A stretch of DNA of 64,000 bases from Salipiger marinus. GTDB lineage: Bacteria > Pseudomonadota > Alphaproteobacteria > Rhodobacterales > Rhodobacteraceae. A program made the position numbers and the translations under genes. Shown here piece by piece: positions 7,862-16,759 of the stretch (its first letter is position 1; every line of letters starts with the position of its first letter). The notes under the pieces were generated by a model. It was not told where the DNA came from, did no database searches, and was given only the letters and a program-made list of their open reading frames with translations. The stretch is taken from positions 1 to 64,000 of the forward strand of contig NZ_FNEJ01000004.1 of NCBI RefSeq assembly GCF_900100085.1, written 5' to 3'.

Positions 7862-9469
7862 ATGACGCAAGTCGACCACAAGAAGCTGCTGGCCGAACGG
7901 CTGTCGGCGCGGCTTGGCCGCCGGGCCGTGCTGAAGGGTCTGGGTGCGGGCATCGTTGCCGCCAGCACCGCAGGCAGCTTTCCCGCCATTGCCCGCGCCC
8001 AGCAGAGCGGCCATCTGAAGATCGCCTCGATCAAGGTGATCGACACGCTGGACCCGCATTTCACCGGATTTCTGTCCGCCATTCAGGTCATCAACAACAT
8101 CCATAACGGCCTGCTGAAGATCACCTATGACGGCACGGAGGTGAAATTCGAACCCGATCTGGCCGAGACATGGGATCTGGAAGACGACAAGACCCATGTG
8201 TTCAAGCTGCGCGAGGGGGTGATGTTCCATGACGGCACGCCCTGCGATGCCGAAGCGGTGAAATTCTCGCTGCTGCGCGTCAAGGAAGGCACGCCCGCCT
8301 CGCCGCATGCCTGGAAGCTGGAGCTGCTGAGCGAGGTCGAGGTGGTCGACCCGCTGACCGTCAAGCTGCATTTCTCCGAACCCTATGCCTTCCTGCCGGT
8401 GGCGCTGAACGGCTCCACGGGCCGCGCGGGCACCATCGTCAGCCCCGCCGCCGTGCAGAAATACGGCGCCGATTACGGCCGCAACCCGGTGGGGACGGGG
8501 CCGTTCAAATTCGTGTCGTGGCGCGAGAATGACGCCATCGAACTGGAGGCGAACCCCGACTATTTCGAACCCGGCATGCCCAAGCTGGAGCGGGTGACCT
8601 TCGTGCTGATGAACGAGGCCTCCACGGCGCTGGCCGCGCTGATGTCGGGCCAGATCGACGGCATGACCGACTGCCCGATGCAACTGGTGGATCAGGTCGC
8701 CAAATTCCCCCGCGCCACGCTTTATGGCGAGATCGAGGGCAACTACACCTTCCTTGGCATGAACTGCAAAAGGGGCCCCTTCACCGACATCAACCTGCGC
8801 CGCGCCGCGGCTTGGGCGCTGGACCGCGACACGCTGGTGAAACAGGCCTATTTCGGACGGGCGCAGGCGGCCTTCACCCCGATCTCGCCGCCCATGACCG
8901 GCTTTTTTGATCCCGACATCGCCACCTCCGGACGTGGGCAGTGGTTCGATCTGGAAAAGGCCAAATCCTTCCGCGCGCAGGCCGCCGAGCAGGGCGAGGT
9001 CGAGGTCACCTACATGATGGCCGAACGTGGCCCGGTCGGCACCCGCGTCGCCCAGACCATCGCCCCCATGCTGGCGCAGGTCGGCATCAAGGCCAATCTG
9101 GAACTGATCGAACCCGCAGCATGGGTCAAACGCCGCAACGAGGGCGATTTCGACCTCTACGATTTTGAATGGGTGGCGGACCTTGATCCCGACGAGGCGA
9201 TCTATCCCGAATTCAAGTCGGATGGCGCGTGGAACTTCTGCGGCTGGGTCAACACCGAATTTGACGATCTGTGCAAGCGCGCGCAGGTGCTGCTGGACAC
9301 GGCGGAACGGGCCAAGCTCTATCACGCCGCCGAGGATCTGCTGATGGACGAGGCGCCCATCGGGATCATGACGCATATGCCCATCTACAAGGTGTTTTCC
9401 AACAAGGTTCAGGGCTTCCAGTATATCCCCGCGGATCTGGTCAACCTGCACACGGTCAGCCTCGCCTGA
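7862..9469 (+). CDS. Peptide-type ABC transporter substrate-binding protein (SBP family 5), Tat-exported
   Basis: A 535-residue family-5 binding protein (DppA/OppA fold). The N-terminus has a twin-arginine signal: GRRAVLKG with R20-R21, a hydrophobic stretch, and an ARA-Q cleavage region near residue 46. The mature part has the usual HVFKLREGVMFHDGTPCDAEAVKFSL block, and the F..S..APIGIMTH end region is conserved. It is the first gene of a tight operon (SBP, two permeases, two ATPases) with TGATG and ATGA overlaps. Ligand inferred: a gamma-glutamyl or other small peptide, because a gamma-glutamyltransferase gene follows. Confidence 0.93.
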   Translation: MTQVDHKKLLAERLSARLGRRAVLKGLGAGIVAASTAGSFPAIARAQQSGHLKIASIKVIDTLDPHFTGFLSAIQVINNIHNGLLKITYDGTEVKFEPDLAETWDLEDDKTHVFKLREGVMFHDGTPCDAEAVKFSLLRVKEGTPASPHAWKLELLSEVEVVDPLTVKLHFSEPYAFLPVALNGSTGRAGTIVSPAAVQKYGADYGRNPVGTGPFKFVSWRENDAIELEANPDYFEPGMPKLERVTFVLMNEASTALAALMSGQIDGMTDCPMQLVDQVAKFPRATLYGEIEGNYTFLGMNCKRGPFTDINLRRAAAWALDRDTLVKQAYFGRAQAAFTPISPPMTGFFDPDIATSGRGQWFDLEKAKSFRAQAAEQGEVEVTYMMAERGPVGTRVAQTIAPMLAQVGIKANLELIEPAAWVKRRNEGDFDLYDFEWVADLDPDEAIYPEFKSDGAWNFCGWVNTEFDDLCKRAQVLLDTAERAKLYHAAEDLLMDEAPIGIMTHMPIYKVFSNKVQGFQYIPADLVNLHTVSLA

Positions 9470-10419
9470 TGCTGCGGCAGGCCCTTGGAAAGATCGGGCA
9501 GACGCTGGTCGTGCTGTTCATCGTCTCGGTCGCCACCTTCGGCTTGCTGAAGCTGGCACCGGGCGACCCGGTCCAGATCATGCTTGGCTCGGAATACTCG
9601 CCAGAGGCCTACGAGCAGCTGACAATCGAGATGGGGCTGGACCGGCCCTTTCTCACCCAATACCTTGATTGGGCTACAAATTTCGTGACGGGCGACTGGG
9701 GCACCTCTTTTGTCGCCCGCACCGACATCTTCACCTATGGCTTCATGGAGGCGCTGCCCGTCACGCTGACGCTGGCCTCCTTCTCGCTGGCCTTCGCCAT
9801 CCTGATCGGCGTGCCGCTGGGGGTGCTGTCGGCGGTGAAGAAAGACACGGCCTGCGACGCGGGCTCGGCGGTGCTGGCGCTGACCGGCACGGCGTTTCCG
9901 TCCTTCCTGCTGGGGATCCTGCTGATCTGGTTCTTCGGGGTCAAGCTGGGCTGGTTCCCGGTCATGGGCTATGTCTCGCCATGGCAGGATTTCTGGGGCG
10001 GGCTCTATCACATGATCCTGCCCGGGCTGACGCTGTCGACCTATTTCATCGCCATGATCACCCGGCTGACCCGCGCCACGCTGATCGAGGTGCTGGAACA
10101 GCCCTATATCGCCGCCGCCCGCGCGCGGGGCGAACCGGGCTGGCGGGTGATCTGGGTGCATGGCGTGCGCAACATCGCCATGCCGCTGGTCACCATTCTG
10201 GGCCTTCAGCTGGGCACGCTGCTGCAGGGCACGGTGCTGACCGAGACGGTGTTCAACCTGCCCGGCATCGGCCAGATGCTGACCAGCGCCGTGCTGGGCC
10301 GCGAATACATGGTGGTGCAGGCGGGGGTGATGATGACCGCCTTCCTGTTCATCGGGGTCAACCTGCTGGTGGACCTGTCCTATCCCATCCTTGACCCCAG
10401 ACTGAGAGACCGCAGATGA
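9469..10419 (+). CDS. Peptide-type ABC transporter permease (DppB family)
   Basis: The start is the ATG at 9469, overlapping the binding-protein stop as TGATG; the longer upstream frame (from 9271) is an overlap artefact. The 316-residue membrane protein begins with the DppB N-terminus (MLRQALGKIGQTLVVLF), has the LAPGDPVQIMLG periplasmic block and about six membrane segments. The EAA region is YIAAARARGEPGWRVIWVHGVRN. It pairs with the DppC-type permease that overlaps its end by 4 bp. Confidence 0.93.
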   Translation: MLRQALGKIGQTLVVLFIVSVATFGLLKLAPGDPVQIMLGSEYSPEAYEQLTIEMGLDRPFLTQYLDWATNFVTGDWGTSFVARTDIFTYGFMEALPVTLTLASFSLAFAILIGVPLGVLSAVKKDTACDAGSAVLALTGTAFPSFLLGILLIWFFGVKLGWFPVMGYVSPWQDFWGGLYHMILPGLTLSTYFIAMITRLTRATLIEVLEQPYIAAARARGEPGWRVIWVHGVRNIAMPLVTILGLQLGTLLQGTVLTETVFNLPGIGQMLTSAVLGREYMVVQAGVMMTAFLFIGVNLLVDLSYPILDPRLRDRR

Positions 10420-11297
10420 CCGTGCAGGCTCCTCTTCTTTCTGCGCCCGCCGCGCGCAGGCGCCGCGGGCGGCGCTCCATCTTCCTGCGGCGCCCGTTCT
10501 TCACCGTGGCGCTGGTCGTGGCGGCGGGCTACCTGCTGGCCGCCATCTTCGCGCCATGGGTCGCGCCTTATGACCCGGTGCTGCAGGACACCAACGCGAT
10601 GATGATGCCGCCCTCTGGCGCGCATCTGCTGGGCACCGACAGTTACGGGCAGGACATCCTGTCGCGCGTCATCTTCGGCGCGCGCTACGCGCTGGTCATC
10701 GGCCTCTGCTCCGTGCTGATCGGGGCGGCGGGCGGGCTGGTGATCGGGCTTGCCGCCGGGCTGGCGGGGGGCTGGGTGGAATGGGCGCTGATGCGGCTCA
10801 TCGACAGCATCCTTGCGCTGCCCTCGCTGATCCTTGCCGTGGCCTTCATCGCCATTCTGGGGCAGGGGGTCGACAAGGTGGTGATCGCGGTGGGCCTGTC
10901 GATGATCGGCCCCTTCGCCCGCACCGTGCGCGCCGACGTGATGCAGGTGCGCGTGCAGGGTTTCATCGAGGCAGCGCATCTGATGTCGATCCCGTCGCTG
11001 GCGGTGGTCTGGCGCCACGTGCTGCCCAACGTGATCTTTCCGCTGGCGGTGCAGGTGACGATCCGGATTTCCGAGGCGATCCTTGTCTCCTCCTCGCTGT
11101 CCTTTCTGGGCATCGGGGTCACGCCGCCCACACCCGACTGGGGGCTGATGATCGCCGAGGGCCGCGATTTTGTCAGCTTCGCGCCGTGGATGTCGGCCAT
11201 GCCCGGCTTTGCGCTGGCGCTGCTGCTGATCGCCCTGTCCATCGTGGGGGATGGCATCCGCGAGGAAGTGGATCCCAAAAGCCGGAGGGGCGCATGA
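10416..11297 (+). CDS. Peptide-type ABC transporter permease (DppC family)
   Basis: A 293-residue inner-membrane protein starting at an ATGA overlap with the DppB-type gene. An N-terminal basic segment precedes the first membrane helix, as in DppC. The LLGTDSYGQDILSRVIFGARYAL block and the EAA-like FIEAAHLMSIPSLAVVWRHVLPN segment are typical. It forms the heterodimeric channel with the preceding permease. Confidence 0.93.
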   Translation: MTVQAPLLSAPAARRRRGRRSIFLRRPFFTVALVVAAGYLLAAIFAPWVAPYDPVLQDTNAMMMPPSGAHLLGTDSYGQDILSRVIFGARYALVIGLCSVLIGAAGGLVIGLAAGLAGGWVEWALMRLIDSILALPSLILAVAFIAILGQGVDKVVIAVGLSMIGPFARTVRADVMQVRVQGFIEAAHLMSIPSLAVVWRHVLPNVIFPLAVQVTIRISEAILVSSSLSFLGIGVTPPTPDWGLMIAEGRDFVSFAPWMSAMPGFALALLLIALSIVGDGIREEVDPKSRRGA

Positions 11298-12274
11298 AAA
11301 TGGATGCTATTGCCGCCGACCCGCTGCTGGCCGTCACCGACCTGACCGTCTATCGCGGTCAGGCCAAGATCCTCGACCGGGTGAGCCTGTCGCTGGCGCG
11401 CGGCGAGACGCTGGCGCTGGTCGGCGAAAGCGGCGCGGGAAAATCCACCATCGCCACCGCGCTGATGCGGCTTCTGGACGGCGCCGAGGTGGAGGGGCAG
11501 GCCGATCTGAGCGGTGCGGGCGATCTGCTGGCCCTGCCAGAGGCGCAGATGGTGCGGCTGCGCGGGCGGCGGATGTCGATGATCTTTCAGGATGCGGGCG
11601 CCGCGCTCAACCCCGCCTATACGGTGGGGCGGCAGCTGATTTCGGTGCTGCGCCGCACCATGGGGCTGGACCGGGCCGCCGCGCGCGCCCGGGCGGTGGA
11701 TCTGTTCACGCAGGTCGGCATCAACGATGCCGAGGCGCGGCTCAGTGCCTTTCCGCATCAGCTGTCGGGCGGGATGCAGCAGCGCGTCATGGTGGCCATC
11801 GCCCTTGCCGGCAATCCCGACCTTCTGCTGGCGGATGAGCCGACCTCGGCGCTGGACGTGACCATTCAGGCGCAGATCGTGCGGCTGATCCTGTCGCTGA
11901 CCCGCGACCGGGGGGCAAGCTGCATCTTCGTGCTGCATGATCTGGCGCTGGCCAGTCAGGCCTGCGACCGCATCGTGGTGCTTTACGCCGGGCAGGTGGT
12001 GGAATCCGGGCCCGCCCATGACGTGCTGACCCGCAACCGCCACCCCTATACCCGCCAGCTGCAGGGCTGCGTGCTGGAAATTGGGCGCAAGGATCTGCTG
12101 GCGCCCGAAGGCAACGTGCCCTCGCATGACCAGATGCCCGAGGGCTGCCGCTTTGCCACCCGCTGCCCGCGCGCCCTGCCGCATTGCGCGACCGAGCCGC
12201 CGCCGCTGGCCGCCGCCGATCCCGCCCGCACCGGGCCGCTGGATCACGCCTTTGCCTGCTGGAACCCGGAATGA
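11294..12274 (+). CDS. Peptide-type ABC transporter ATP-binding protein (DppD family)
   Basis: The start at ATG 11294 overlaps the DppC-type stop (ATGA); the frame upstream of this is not coding. The 326-residue ATPase has Walker A GESGAGKST, signature LSGGMQQRVM, Walker [13 protein letters not shown], and the C-terminal oligopeptide ATPase extension with four cysteines (GCRFATRCPRALPHC), a possible iron-sulfur or metal site seen across the family. It partners the DppF-type ATPase that follows. Confidence 0.93.
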   Translation: MKMDAIAADPLLAVTDLTVYRGQAKILDRVSLSLARGETLALVGESGAGKSTIATALMRLLDGAEVEGQADLSGAGDLLALPEAQMVRLRGRRMSMIFQDAGAALNPAYTVGRQLISVLRRTMGLDRAAARARAVDLFTQVGINDAEARLSAFPHQLSGGMQQRVMVAIALAGNPDLLLADEPTSALDVTIQAQIVRLILSLTRDRGASCIFVLHDLALASQACDRIVVLYAGQVVESGPAHDVLTRNRHPYTRQLQGCVLEIGRKDLLAPEGNVPSHDQMPEGCRFATRCPRALPHCATEPPPLAAADPARTGPLDHAFACWNPE

Positions 12275-12281
12275 GGCCCGC

Positions 12282-13304
12282 ATGATGAAAGACATGTCCG
12301 CCATGACCGACCCCCGCCAGCCGCCTGCGCCGACCCGCGCGCCGGTCTTTGAACTGATCGAGGTGGAGAAGGTGTTCCAGATCCGCCGCCCCGGCGCGGG
12401 CCTGCGCCGCGACACCGTCGGCCTGCGCGCGCTGGACGGGGTGCGGCTGCGCGTGGAACAGGGCGCCTCGCTGGCGCTGGTGGGCGAAAGCGGCTCTGGC
12501 AAATCCACGCTGCTGCGAGTGCTGCTGGGGCTTGATGCGCCTACGGGGGGCCGCGCGCTGTATCACGGGCGCCCGATCCGCGAGGTGCGCGCCGAAGGCC
12601 CGCGCTTTGCCCGCGATGTGGCGATGGTCTATCAGGACGCGCGCGGCTCGCTGGACCCGCGCATGACCATCGGTGCGCTGATTGCTGAACCTTTGCGGCA
12701 TTTCGGCATCGTGCCCGCCGGGCAGGTGGCGGGCCGGGTGGCGGAGCTGCTGGCGCGGGTGGGCCTGCCTGCCGATGCGGCGCAGCGGTATCCGGCGGGG
12801 CTGTCGGGCGGTCAGGTGCGGCGGGTGGCCATCGCCCGGGCGCTGGCCTCCGAACCTTCGGTGCTGGTGGCGGACGAGGCGGTGTCGGGGCTTGACGTCT
12901 CCACACAGGCGCAGCTGCTGACGCTGCTGCGCGGGCTGCAGCGCGACATGGGGCTGACGCTGGTCTTCATCACCCATGATCTGGGCGTGGCAAGCTATCT
13001 TTGCGAAGAGATCGCGATCATGTATCTGGGCCGCATCGTGGAAACCGGCCCCACCGATGCCGTGCTCGCCGCCCCCGCGCATCCCTATGCCGCCGCCCTG
13101 CGCGCCGCCGCGCCGCGGTTTTTCGAACCGCTGCCCGAACCGCTGCCGGGCGAGATCCCCAGCCCGCTTGACCTGCCGCCCGGATGCCGCTTTTCTGGGC
13201 GCTGTCCCATGGTGCAGCCCGACTGCCAGACGCGCGACCCGCAGCTGGGCCGCCATGGCGAAGGGCGCGCTGTCGCCTGTCTTCACCCGCTTGGCGCCGC
13301 CTGA
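12282..13304 (+). CDS. Peptide-type ABC transporter ATP-binding protein (DppF family)
   Basis: The start is taken at ATG 12282, 7 bp after the previous stop; 12285 and later ATGs are possible. The 340-residue ATPase has Walker A GESGSGKST, signature LSGGQVRRVA, Walker B VLVADEAVSGLD (Val-Ser where Thr-Ser is usual) and the C-terminal cysteine box GCRFSGRCPMVQPDC. It completes a five-gene importer. The next gene (gamma-glutamyltransferase) starts 36 bp later on the same strand. Confidence 0.92.
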   Translation: MMKDMSAMTDPRQPPAPTRAPVFELIEVEKVFQIRRPGAGLRRDTVGLRALDGVRLRVEQGASLALVGESGSGKSTLLRVLLGLDAPTGGRALYHGRPIREVRAEGPRFARDVAMVYQDARGSLDPRMTIGALIAEPLRHFGIVPAGQVAGRVAELLARVGLPADAAQRYPAGLSGGQVRRVAIARALASEPSVLVADEAVSGLDVSTQAQLLTLLRGLQRDMGLTLVFITHDLGVASYLCEEIAIMYLGRIVETGPTDAVLAAPAHPYAAALRAAAPRFFEPLPEPLPGEIPSPLDLPPGCRFSGRCPMVQPDCQTRDPQLGRHGEGRAVACLHPLGAA

Positions 13305-13340
13305 CGGCCCCTATTTCCAGATTTGCAGGATAGATCCCGA

Positions 13341-14930
13341 ATGTTCGACTTTTTCTCCGCCCGCCGCCCCGACACGCTGGCCTCGCGCGCGATGATCGCC
13401 ACCTCGCATCCGCTGGCCACTGCCGCCGGGCTCGAGATGCTGGGCCGGGGCGGTTTGGCCGTGGATGCAGCACTGGCCGCCGTGGCGGTGCAATGCGTGG
13501 TGGATCCGCTGATGACCGGCATCGGCGGCGACTGTTTTGCGCTTTACGCGCCAAAGGGCGGCGCGGTGCGGGCGCTCAACGGCTCGGGCCGTGCGCCCGC
13601 CGGCGCCACGCTGGAGGCGCTGCGTGCCGCCGGGCTGACCGACGAGATCCCCCAGACCAGCCCCCATGCCGTCACCATCCCCGGGGCCATTTCCGCATGG
13701 TGCCGCCTGCATGCCGATTACGGCACGCTGCCGCTTGACCAGATCTTCGCCCGCGCCATCGCCTATGCCCGCGACGGCTATCCGGTGACGCCGCGCGTGG
13801 CGCAGGACTGGGCCGCCAATGCAGCCCTTGTGGGGGGCGATGCCCATGCCGCCGCCCTGTTCCTGCCGGGTGGCGCCGCACCGCGCGCGGGCGAGCGCCA
13901 CGCGCAGCCGCTGCTTGCCGACCGTCTGACCGAAATCGCGGCCCATGGCGCCGCCGCCTTTTACGAAGGCGAGACGGCGTCGCGGATGGCGGCGCATCTG
14001 CAGTCGCTGGGCGGTCTGCACACCGCGCAGGATTTCCACGAAGGCCGCGATCAGGCCTTCTGGACCGATCCCATCTCTACGTCTTACGCTGGGTATGACG
14101 TGCTGGAATGCCCGCCCAACGGGCAGGGGCTGGTGGCGCTGCTGATCCTGCGCATCCTTGCCAAGTTCGACATGGGCGCGGAGATGTCCGAGGCTGACCG
14201 CATCCACCTGCATGCCGAAGCCACCAAGCTTGCCTATCACCATCGCGACGCGCTGATCGCTGATCCCGCATCCTGCCCCGGCGTGACCGACACGCTGCTG
14301 TCCGACGCGGTGGTGGATGCGCTTGCCGCGCGGATCGACATGACCCGCGCGCTGCCGCCCGCGCTCTGGGACGAGCCCGAGCACAAGGACACCATCTATC
14401 TTTGCGTGGTGGATGCCGAGGGCAACGCGCTGTCCTTCATCAACTCCATCTTCCACGGCTTCGGCTCCACCCGGCTTGACCCAAAGACCGGCGTGCTGTT
14501 CCATTCGCGTGGCGCGTCTTTCCGGCTGATCGACGGCCATCCCAATGCCATCGCTCCCGGCAAGCGCCCGATGCACACGATCATCCCCGGCATGCTCTGC
14601 AAGGATGGTGCGGCGGTCATGCCCTTTGGCGTGATGGGCGGGCAGTATCAGGCCTCGGGCCATGCCGCCTTCCTGTCGGGCGTGCTGGATCTGGGGATGG
14701 ATCTGCAGGCGGCCATGGACGCGCCGCGCAGCTTCGCCACGGGGGGCGAGCTGCAGATCGAACCGGGCGTGTCAGAGGCGGCGCGTGCCGATCTGGCGGC
14801 ACGGGGTCACAAGCTGAAGGTGATGGACAGCCCCATCGGCGGCAGTCAGTCGATCCGCATCGATACCGCAACCGGCCTGCTGCATGGCGGCAGCGACAGC
14901 CGCAAGGATGGCATGGCGCTGGGGTTCTGA
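13341..14930 (+). CDS. ggt: Gamma-glutamyltransferase family protein, cytoplasmic
   Basis: The start at ATG 13341 sits behind an AGGA element; the ATG at 13323 is less likely. The 529-residue Ntn-hydrolase precursor has the large-subunit blocks GLEMLGRGGLAVDAALAA and DPLMTGIGGDCFALY. The small subunit would start at the predicted nucleophile Thr351 in HKDTIYL, followed by VVDAEGNALSFINSIF. There is no signal peptide, so it should act in the cytoplasm after import. That fits its position directly after a peptide importer: gamma-glutamyl compounds would be taken up whole, then hydrolysed or transpeptidated. Confidence 0.9.
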   Translation: MFDFFSARRPDTLASRAMIATSHPLATAAGLEMLGRGGLAVDAALAAVAVQCVVDPLMTGIGGDCFALYAPKGGAVRALNGSGRAPAGATLEALRAAGLTDEIPQTSPHAVTIPGAISAWCRLHADYGTLPLDQIFARAIAYARDGYPVTPRVAQDWAANAALVGGDAHAAALFLPGGAAPRAGERHAQPLLADRLTEIAAHGAAAFYEGETASRMAAHLQSLGGLHTAQDFHEGRDQAFWTDPISTSYAGYDVLECPPNGQGLVALLILRILAKFDMGAEMSEADRIHLHAEATKLAYHHRDALIADPASCPGVTDTLLSDAVVDALAARIDMTRALPPALWDEPEHKDTIYLCVVDAEGNALSFINSIFHGFGSTRLDPKTGVLFHSRGASFRLIDGHPNAIAPGKRPMHTIIPGMLCKDGAAVMPFGVMGGQYQASGHAAFLSGVLDLGMDLQAAMDAPRSFATGGELQIEPGVSEAARADLAARGHKLKVMDSPIGGSQSIRIDTATGLLHGGSDSRKDGMALGF

Positions 14931-14943
14931 TGGCTTAGGCTTT

Positions 14944-14994
14944 GCCTTATCCAACCTTCAGACTTCTGTAATTTTGCTGAAGGCCGGATGAGGC
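14944..14994. repeat. Long imperfect inverted repeat between ggt and the flavin monooxygenase gene
   Basis: The arms at 14944-14961 and 14977-14994 pair over 18 positions: nine pairs (one G-T wobble), two A-C mismatches, then seven perfect pairs (CCTTCAG / CTGAAGG), around a 15-nt AT-rich loop. No T-tract follows, so it is not a standard terminator. It may be an operator pair, an attenuator or an mRNA-stabilising hairpin inside the operon. Confidence 0.6.
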
Positions 14995-15033
14995 TAGTCT
15001 GATCCCGGAGCAAGCGGCGGAAAGGGCAGGGCC

Positions 15034-16314
15034 ATGACCATTGAAACGACCGAGGTGCTGGTGGTGGGCGCCGGACAGGCGGGTGTTGCCGCCAGCGAAC
15101 ATCTGACCCGCGCCGGGATCCCGCATCTGGTGCTGGAACGCGCCCGCATCGCCGAACGCTGGCGCAGCGCGCGGTGGGATTCGCTGGTGGCCAATGGCCC
15201 GGCTTGGCATGACCGCTTTCCCGGCATGACCTTTCCGCATGACCCCGACGCCTTTGTGGGCAAGGACGAGGTGGCGGAGTATTTCGCCGCCTATGCCCGC
15301 CAGTTCAACGCCCCCATCCGCTGCGGGGTGGAGGTCAGCCGCGTCACCAGACTGGAGGGGCGCCCGGGCTTCCGCGCCGAAACCTCTGACGGGGTGATCG
15401 AGGCGCAGGCGGTGGTGGCCGCCACCGGGGCGTTCCAGATCCCGGTGATCCCGCCGCTGGTGCCAGAGGATCTGCCGGTCACGCAGATCCATTCCTCGGA
15501 CTATCGCAACCCGCAGGCGCTGCCCGAAGGCGCGGTGCTGGTGGTGGGGGCGGGCGCCTCGGGCAGCCAGATCGCGGATGAACTGAACCGGGCGGGGCGG
15601 CGGGTCTATCTGTCGGTGGGTCCGCATGGCCGCCCGCCGCGCCGCTATCGCGGGCGCGATTTTGTCTGGTGGCTGGGGGTCTTGGGCAAATGGGATCTGG
15701 AGGCGCCCGCGCCGGGCACCGACCATGTGACTATCGCGGTCAGCGGCGCCCATGGCGGCGCCACGGTGGATTTCCGGCATCTGGCCGCCGAGGGCATCAC
15801 CCTGCTGGGCCGCACCGAGGGCTATGACCACGGCGTGCTGCGCATCGCGCCCGATCTTGCCGCCAACATCGCCGCAGGTGACCGCGACTATCTTGCCGTG
15901 CTGGACGAGGCCGATGCCTATGTGGCGCGCAACGGGCTTGACCTGCCGCCTGACCCCGAAGCGCGGGAGATGCCCGCCGATCCGGCCTGCCTGACCGATC
16001 CGCTAAGCGCGCTCGATCTGGCCAAGGCGGGGATCACCACCATCCTCTGGGCCACCGGCTTCCGGTCGGATTACCGCTGGCTGCCCGAGGGCGCGCTGGA
16101 CGCGCAGGGACATCCGCGCCACCAGCGCGGCGTGTCCCCCGAAAGCGGCCTCTATTTCCTTGGGCTGCCATGGCAGTCGCGGCGCGGGTCCAGCTTCATC
16201 TGGGGCGTCTGGCACGACGCCCGCCATGTGGCCGATCACATCGCCACCCGCCGCAGCTACATGGACTATCACGCGCAGGTTCAGGCGCGGACCGCGCCGC
16301 AGGCCGCCGAATAA
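15034..16314 (+). CDS. FAD/NAD(P)-binding monooxygenase-like flavoprotein (CzcO/FMO family)
   Basis: A 426-residue two-dinucleotide flavoprotein. The FAD motif is VVGAGQAGVA near residue 9, followed by the WRSARWDSLVANGP segment. The NADPH motif is VVGAGASGSQ near 173. The C-terminal ILWATGFRSDYRWL is an FMO-type FAD contact. Such enzymes oxygenate N or S atoms or ketones. In this operon (peptide importer, ggt, RidA, DUF1028) it probably oxidises the released amino compound. It is a paralogue of the Nit1C flavoprotein at 41764-43059. Confidence 0.85.
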   Translation: MTIETTEVLVVGAGQAGVAASEHLTRAGIPHLVLERARIAERWRSARWDSLVANGPAWHDRFPGMTFPHDPDAFVGKDEVAEYFAAYARQFNAPIRCGVEVSRVTRLEGRPGFRAETSDGVIEAQAVVAATGAFQIPVIPPLVPEDLPVTQIHSSDYRNPQALPEGAVLVVGAGASGSQIADELNRAGRRVYLSVGPHGRPPRRYRGRDFVWWLGVLGKWDLEAPAPGTDHVTIAVSGAHGGATVDFRHLAAEGITLLGRTEGYDHGVLRIAPDLAANIAAGDRDYLAVLDEADAYVARNGLDLPPDPEAREMPADPACLTDPLSALDLAKAGITTILWATGFRSDYRWLPEGALDAQGHPRHQRGVSPESGLYFLGLPWQSRRGSSFIWGVWHDARHVADHIATRRSYMDYHAQVQARTAPQAAE

Positions 16315-16338
16315 CCCGCACCCTTTGGAGAGACCATC

Positions 16339-16755
16339 TTGGCCCATACCCGCATCCGCCCCTTCAACACCCGCGACACCTATCCCGAACAGGCGCTGGA
16401 CAACGACCTGTGTCAGGCGGTGGTCACCCGTGGCGGCCGCACCGTCTGGATGCGCGGCCAGTGCCCGCAGGATCTGGACACCGCGCGCAACATCGACAGC
16501 CACGATCCGGTGGAACAGACCCACAAGGTCATGCAGAACATCCGCCAGCTGATCGAGGAGGCGGGCGGCAGCATGGAACATCTGGTCAAGGTGGTGGTCT
16601 ACATCACCGATGTCCGCCACCGCGAGGCGGTCTATCGCACCATGGGCGAATATATCCGGGGCGTGCATCCGGTCTCCACCGGGCTGGTGGTGTCGGCTCT
16701 GGCGCGGCCCGACTGGCTGGTGGAGATCGACGCCACCGCCGTGATCCCGGACTGA
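16339..16755 (+). CDS. RidA-family enamine/imine deaminase-like protein (TTG start)
   Basis: A 138-residue RidA/YjgF-fold protein. The only start that keeps the whole domain is TTG at 16339, with GGAGAG six bases upstream; the next in-frame ATG would delete about a quarter of the fold. RidA members release ammonia from reactive enamines or imines, or have related hydrolase roles. The C-terminal LARPDWLVEIDATAVI matches the family pattern. The Arg that binds the carboxylate in classic RidA is not obvious, so this may be a Rid-subfamily variant. It lies 24 bp after the flavin enzyme and 4 bp before DUF1028. Confidence 0.85.
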   Translation: MAHTRIRPFNTRDTYPEQALDNDLCQAVVTRGGRTVWMRGQCPQDLDTARNIDSHDPVEQTHKVMQNIRQLIEEAGGSMEHLVKVVVYITDVRHREAVYRTMGEYIRGVHPVSTGLVVSALARPDWLVEIDATAVIPD

Positions 16756-16759
16756 GGCC

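Noticed and set aside
15034-16314. Potassium-transport related flavoprotein (older database label for this family)
   Set aside because: That label comes from historical mis-annotation; motifs are those of an FMO/CzcO-type oxidoreductase and no transport domain is present.
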